In this document: positions 9,517 to 11,416 of the stretch, in pieces
How positions within the stretch are numbered: the first letter of the stretch is position 1
Layout of the letters: each line of letters begins with the position of its first letter
Assembly: GCA_027596945.1 (NCBI GenBank)
Contig: JADGJH010001192.1
Span: forward strand, 1-11,416
Origin: Physocladia obscura
Lineage: Eukaryota; Chytridiomycota; Chytridiomycetes; Chytridiales; Chytriomycetaceae
DNA: 11,416 nt
Direction: 5' to 3'
The notes under the pieces: generated by a model
The model's database searches: none
What the model saw: the letters and a program-made list of their open reading frames with translations, nothing else
What the model was told of the DNA's origin: nothing
Made by a program: the position numbers and the translations under genes

Positions 9517-9552
9517 CACGTGTCTCCTATCTGTTTCCTATCTGGTGTCTCC
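9517..9552 (-). promoter_or_regulatory. Composite site: E-box plus two GATA motifs in nested direct repeats
   Basis: CACGTG (9517-9522) abuts two copies of CCTATCTG (9526-9533 and 9537-9544), each giving AGATAG on the minus strand (HGATAR). These are framed by two copies of GTGTCTCC (9520-9527 and 9545-9552). The block lies 208-243 bp upstream of the formamidase ATG. In Aspergillus nidulans the formamidase gene is under AreA nitrogen control, so paired GATA sites here are plausible operators. Binding is inferred, not shown. Confidence 0.45.
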
Positions 9553-9888
9553 CAAAAACAAACTCCAACTTTCGATTTTTTCATGTATGCTGAAATGAAT
9601 ATATATTTATATACATATATTTGTCAATATTGTTTTAGTATTAAAATAAAAAGCTGAAACACGTCAGATCGGCTGTCTCTGAAAGAAATATCAAACTGAA
9701 CTTAAAACTTTCACTATGTATCTTAACAGAGAATTGTTGTGGGTATCTTATACAAGTTTTTATGCATTTGTGGATTATGAATGTGAAAAATTCAAAGAAT
9801 AAAATTCTTATTTGAGTTGTAAATGCACAACCTCTTTTGTGCTTGCGTAATAGTACAATATTTTAAACTCTAGGCACAATATATTCCC

Positions 9889-10086
9889 TTATTTAGATAT
9901 GAGAACTTGCCAACCGTTTCCACCGAGACTGCTATCAAGAGGAAAATGAACCACAGAGCTAAGATCATTCACTTTAATAGGAACATCAACATCGATATTG
10001 AGGCATTCAATTTTCTGACAGCACCGACATTTTATGCAAACAATTTGTGGTGCAATTGCAGGGCACTTCAAAAAAAATGATTTCAA
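9889..10086 (-). other. Unexplained open frame with Cys cluster (possible gene remnant)
   Basis: Open on the minus strand for 66 codons and beyond, ending in TAA at 9889. The predicted peptide reads like protein: a CIKCRCCQKIEC cluster (C-x2-C-x-C-C-x4-C), then an Asp/Val-rich stretch and a GGNGWQVLISK end. There is no in-frame ATG, and its 5' side overlaps the start of the DUF1295 gene on the other strand. It could be a decayed 3' fragment, a gene with a small upstream exon, or chance. I do not recognise the family. Confidence 0.2.
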
Positions 10087-11058
10087 ACGCAGTTGTGTGG
10101 AGGGGATTTGCTGCTGCTGTTGCCGCGAATGTGGGAATTAACGCAGTTGGATATGCTTACAGCGCATATCATAAGACAGAGAAGTTCTATGATTTATGTG
10201 GAAGTGGTGCTTTTCTGGGCAGTCTTACGGCTGCCGTTGTGGCCACAAAGTTCCATCGCGGGGTTTTCATTGGTTTGCATCCGCGCCAGTTGATCATTGG
10301 TGGAACTTTGGCAGTTTGGTCCTTCCGTCTCGCGTCTTTTTTAGCTGCTCGAGTCCACCGTTATGGTGACAAGCGTTTTGATGCAATCAAGGGGCATCCT
10401 CTGAAATTCGCCGGTAAATTAAATCACACATCATCACTCTGATTCTCACTCATTTTTCGGCTAGTCTATTGGGCAATTCAAATTATATGGGTTGGTGTTG
10501 TTGGAGCTCCCACCATCGCCACTGTTTCAGCAGACCCAACCTCTCAACAGCCCCTCAACTTGCTTGATTTTTCAGGGCTTGCACTTTGGGTCGCAGGGTT
10601 TGCATTCGAAGCTATTGCTGACAAGTATGTCTGCTCCTTTTGTTACTCATCATTGTTATTATTTATTTTCTACATTAATTTACTTGAACAACAGACAGAA
10701 GAGAGAGTGGCAGGACAAACAAGGCGAAGACAGGCGCAAAAAATTTATTGATACTGGATTATGGGCGTGGTGCAGATATCCTAATTACCTTGGGGAAATG
10801 ACTCTGTGGGTTGGCTCCTACCTTGTTTCCACGCGCGCGTTTCCTGCTTCTCCTGTTGCGAAATACGCGTTTTCGGCGTCACCGTTGTTCATTTCGTATT
10901 TGCTCACCAGGCTGTCTGGAATTCCAATTCAAGAACGTCAAGCAAAGGTACGGTTTGCCGGAAGTGCCGAATATGCAGACTATGTTGCAAAGACCAATCC
11001 TCTGCTCCCATGGCCACCAAGCAGAAAAAGTTTTGCCGAAAAAGAAAAGAAGGATTGA
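10077..11058 (+). CDS. DUF1295 / steroid 5-alpha-reductase-like membrane protein
   Basis: Multi-pass membrane protein of the DUF1295 family, related to 3-oxo-5-alpha-steroid 4-dehydrogenases and isoprenylcysteine methyltransferases; the substrate in fungi is unknown, probably a lipid or sterol. Exons 10077-10413, 10465-10624 and 10695-11058 give 286 aa with consistent phases. Visible: an N-terminal hydrophobic helix (6-26), KTEKFYDLCGS (33-43), further hydrophobic segments (~68-91, 112-132, 145-165, 198-212, 222-236), FEAIADKQK (160-168), the signature DTGLWAWCRYPNYLGE (185-200) and ERQAKVRFAGSAEYADY near the C-terminus followed by NPLLPW. The RYPNY..E and Y..Y...T..LLPW features are the conserved cofactor-side motifs of the superfamily. 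The tail ends KEKKD, fitting a KxKxx ER-retrieval signal. ATG 10077 is the first in frame before the hydrophobic helix. Confidence 0.88.
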
Positions 11059-11132
11059 AATTGTGGGATTCATGAAGGAAAGGGCCTCTTTTTTAATTTT
11101 TACCTCCTTGTTACAACCCTTGTTTAATTCGA

Positions 11133-11318
11133 ATGTGGAAAATCAAAGGAGTGATGAAAATGTTGAGGAATTCAAAAGCGGTTTTTCGATGCTTTGAAGC
11201 CATTCTTCTCATCTTGGCGTGTGGTACAGTGTTTCTCACTCTTTTCTTGAAGCAAAAACCACAAATGCCTGATGTAGTCATGGATCAAATTTTGCTGTTT
11301 GGCGATTCGATAACACAG
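11133..11318 (+). CDS. GDSL/SGNH hydrolase, first exon only (3' part outside window)
   Basis: Starts 74 bp after the DUF1295 stop. The 62 codons encode a basic N-terminus, one hydrophobic segment (~17-39, a signal anchor or signal peptide), then ILLFGDSITQ. That is block I of the SGNH esterase/lipase superfamily and includes the nucleophile Ser (residue 59) in GDSIT; the wording resembles the isoamyl-acetate esterase (IAH1) branch. A GTGAGC donor follows directly at 11319; read-through would hit TAA five codons later, so a splice is likely. The rest, including the Asn and Asp-x-x-His blocks, is beyond the edge. Fold assignment is good; the substrate is unknown. Confidence 0.75.
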
Positions 11319-11385
11319 GTGAGCGACAATTAATAGATACCAACAAGTTTATGTGGAATTTTGTACAATCCATATGGGAATGTAC

Positions 11386-11392
<7 letters not shown>

Positions 11393-11416
<24 letters not shown>
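11393..11416. repeat. (TG)12 microsatellite reaching the window edge
   Basis: Twelve uninterrupted TG units after a short ATATAT run, within the proposed first intron of the GDSL hydrolase gene. The true length is unknown because the window ends inside it. Confidence 0.9.

Larger units (their letters stand above)
9310..10076. other. Divergent intergenic region between formamidase and DUF1295 gene
   Basis: 767 bp that should hold both promoters. It contains a TTATCG site (9450-9455), a CACGTG/GATA cluster (9517-9552), an ACGTCA half-CRE-like word (9661-9666), alternating AT tracts (~9598-9622), a small hairpin AAGAAT-aaa-ATTCTT (9795-9809) and a minus-strand open frame (9889-10086). I see no tRNA, transposon ends or long repeat. 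Confidence 0.6.

Noticed and set aside
9598..9622. Alternating AT tract resembling a palindrome or TATA region
   Set aside because: Low-complexity AT sequence far from both starts; no reason to call a specific element.
9719..9760. Two GTATCT words as further GATA sites
   Set aside because: On the minus strand they read AGATAC, which fails the final R of HGATAR.
1..11416. CRISPR array, transposon or tRNA
   Set aside because: No spaced repeats, terminal inverted repeats, transposase motifs or cloverleaf pattern were found on reading either strand.

Overview
The window is nuclear DNA of a fungus, probably an early-diverging (chytrid-like) one. An SLA1-type endocytic adaptor with the fungal SHD1 domain, genes split by many tiny introns (44-106 bp, GT..AG, loose donors), very short gaps between genes and AT-rich spacers all support a fungus. 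The chytrid placement is only an impression from intron size, AT-richness and a large ankyrin-type protein. The window holds five protein-coding genes; the first and last run off the edges. No rRNA, tRNA, transposon or CRISPR array was seen.

Layout. (1) 1-2971, plus: 3' part of an SLA1 homologue, seven exons visible, carrying the third SH3 domain, a charged coiled coil, SHD1, a SAM-like SHD2 domain, a Gln/Ala coiled coil and a Q-rich tail. (2) 3020-7779, plus: after only 48 bp, a large gene of unknown function modelled here as five exons (1,498 aa). Its last ~950 residues are three diverged copies of a five-repeat ankyrin-like module; its first ~550 residues match nothing I recognise. (3) 7967-9309, minus: a complete three-exon formamidase (FmdA/AmdA family, 411 aa), convergent with gene 2. 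(4) 9310-10076: a 767-bp spacer between divergent genes, with a compact cluster of GATA-type sites and an E-box upstream of the formamidase, plus an unexplained minus-strand ORF. (5) 10077-11058, plus: a three-exon DUF1295 / steroid 5-alpha-reductase-like multi-pass membrane protein (286 aa). (6) 11133 to the edge, plus: first exon of a membrane-anchored GDSL/SGNH hydrolase, followed by a probable intron that runs into a TG microsatellite.

The genes do not form an obvious pathway: actin/endocytosis, an unknown repeat scaffold, amide nitrogen scavenging, a lipid-modifying membrane enzyme and an esterase. The part most likely to be undescribed is the triple-module ankyrin-like protein and its splice-dependent structure. 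All splice sites were chosen by eye from GT/AG positions and reading-frame continuity; no search or transcript evidence was available.
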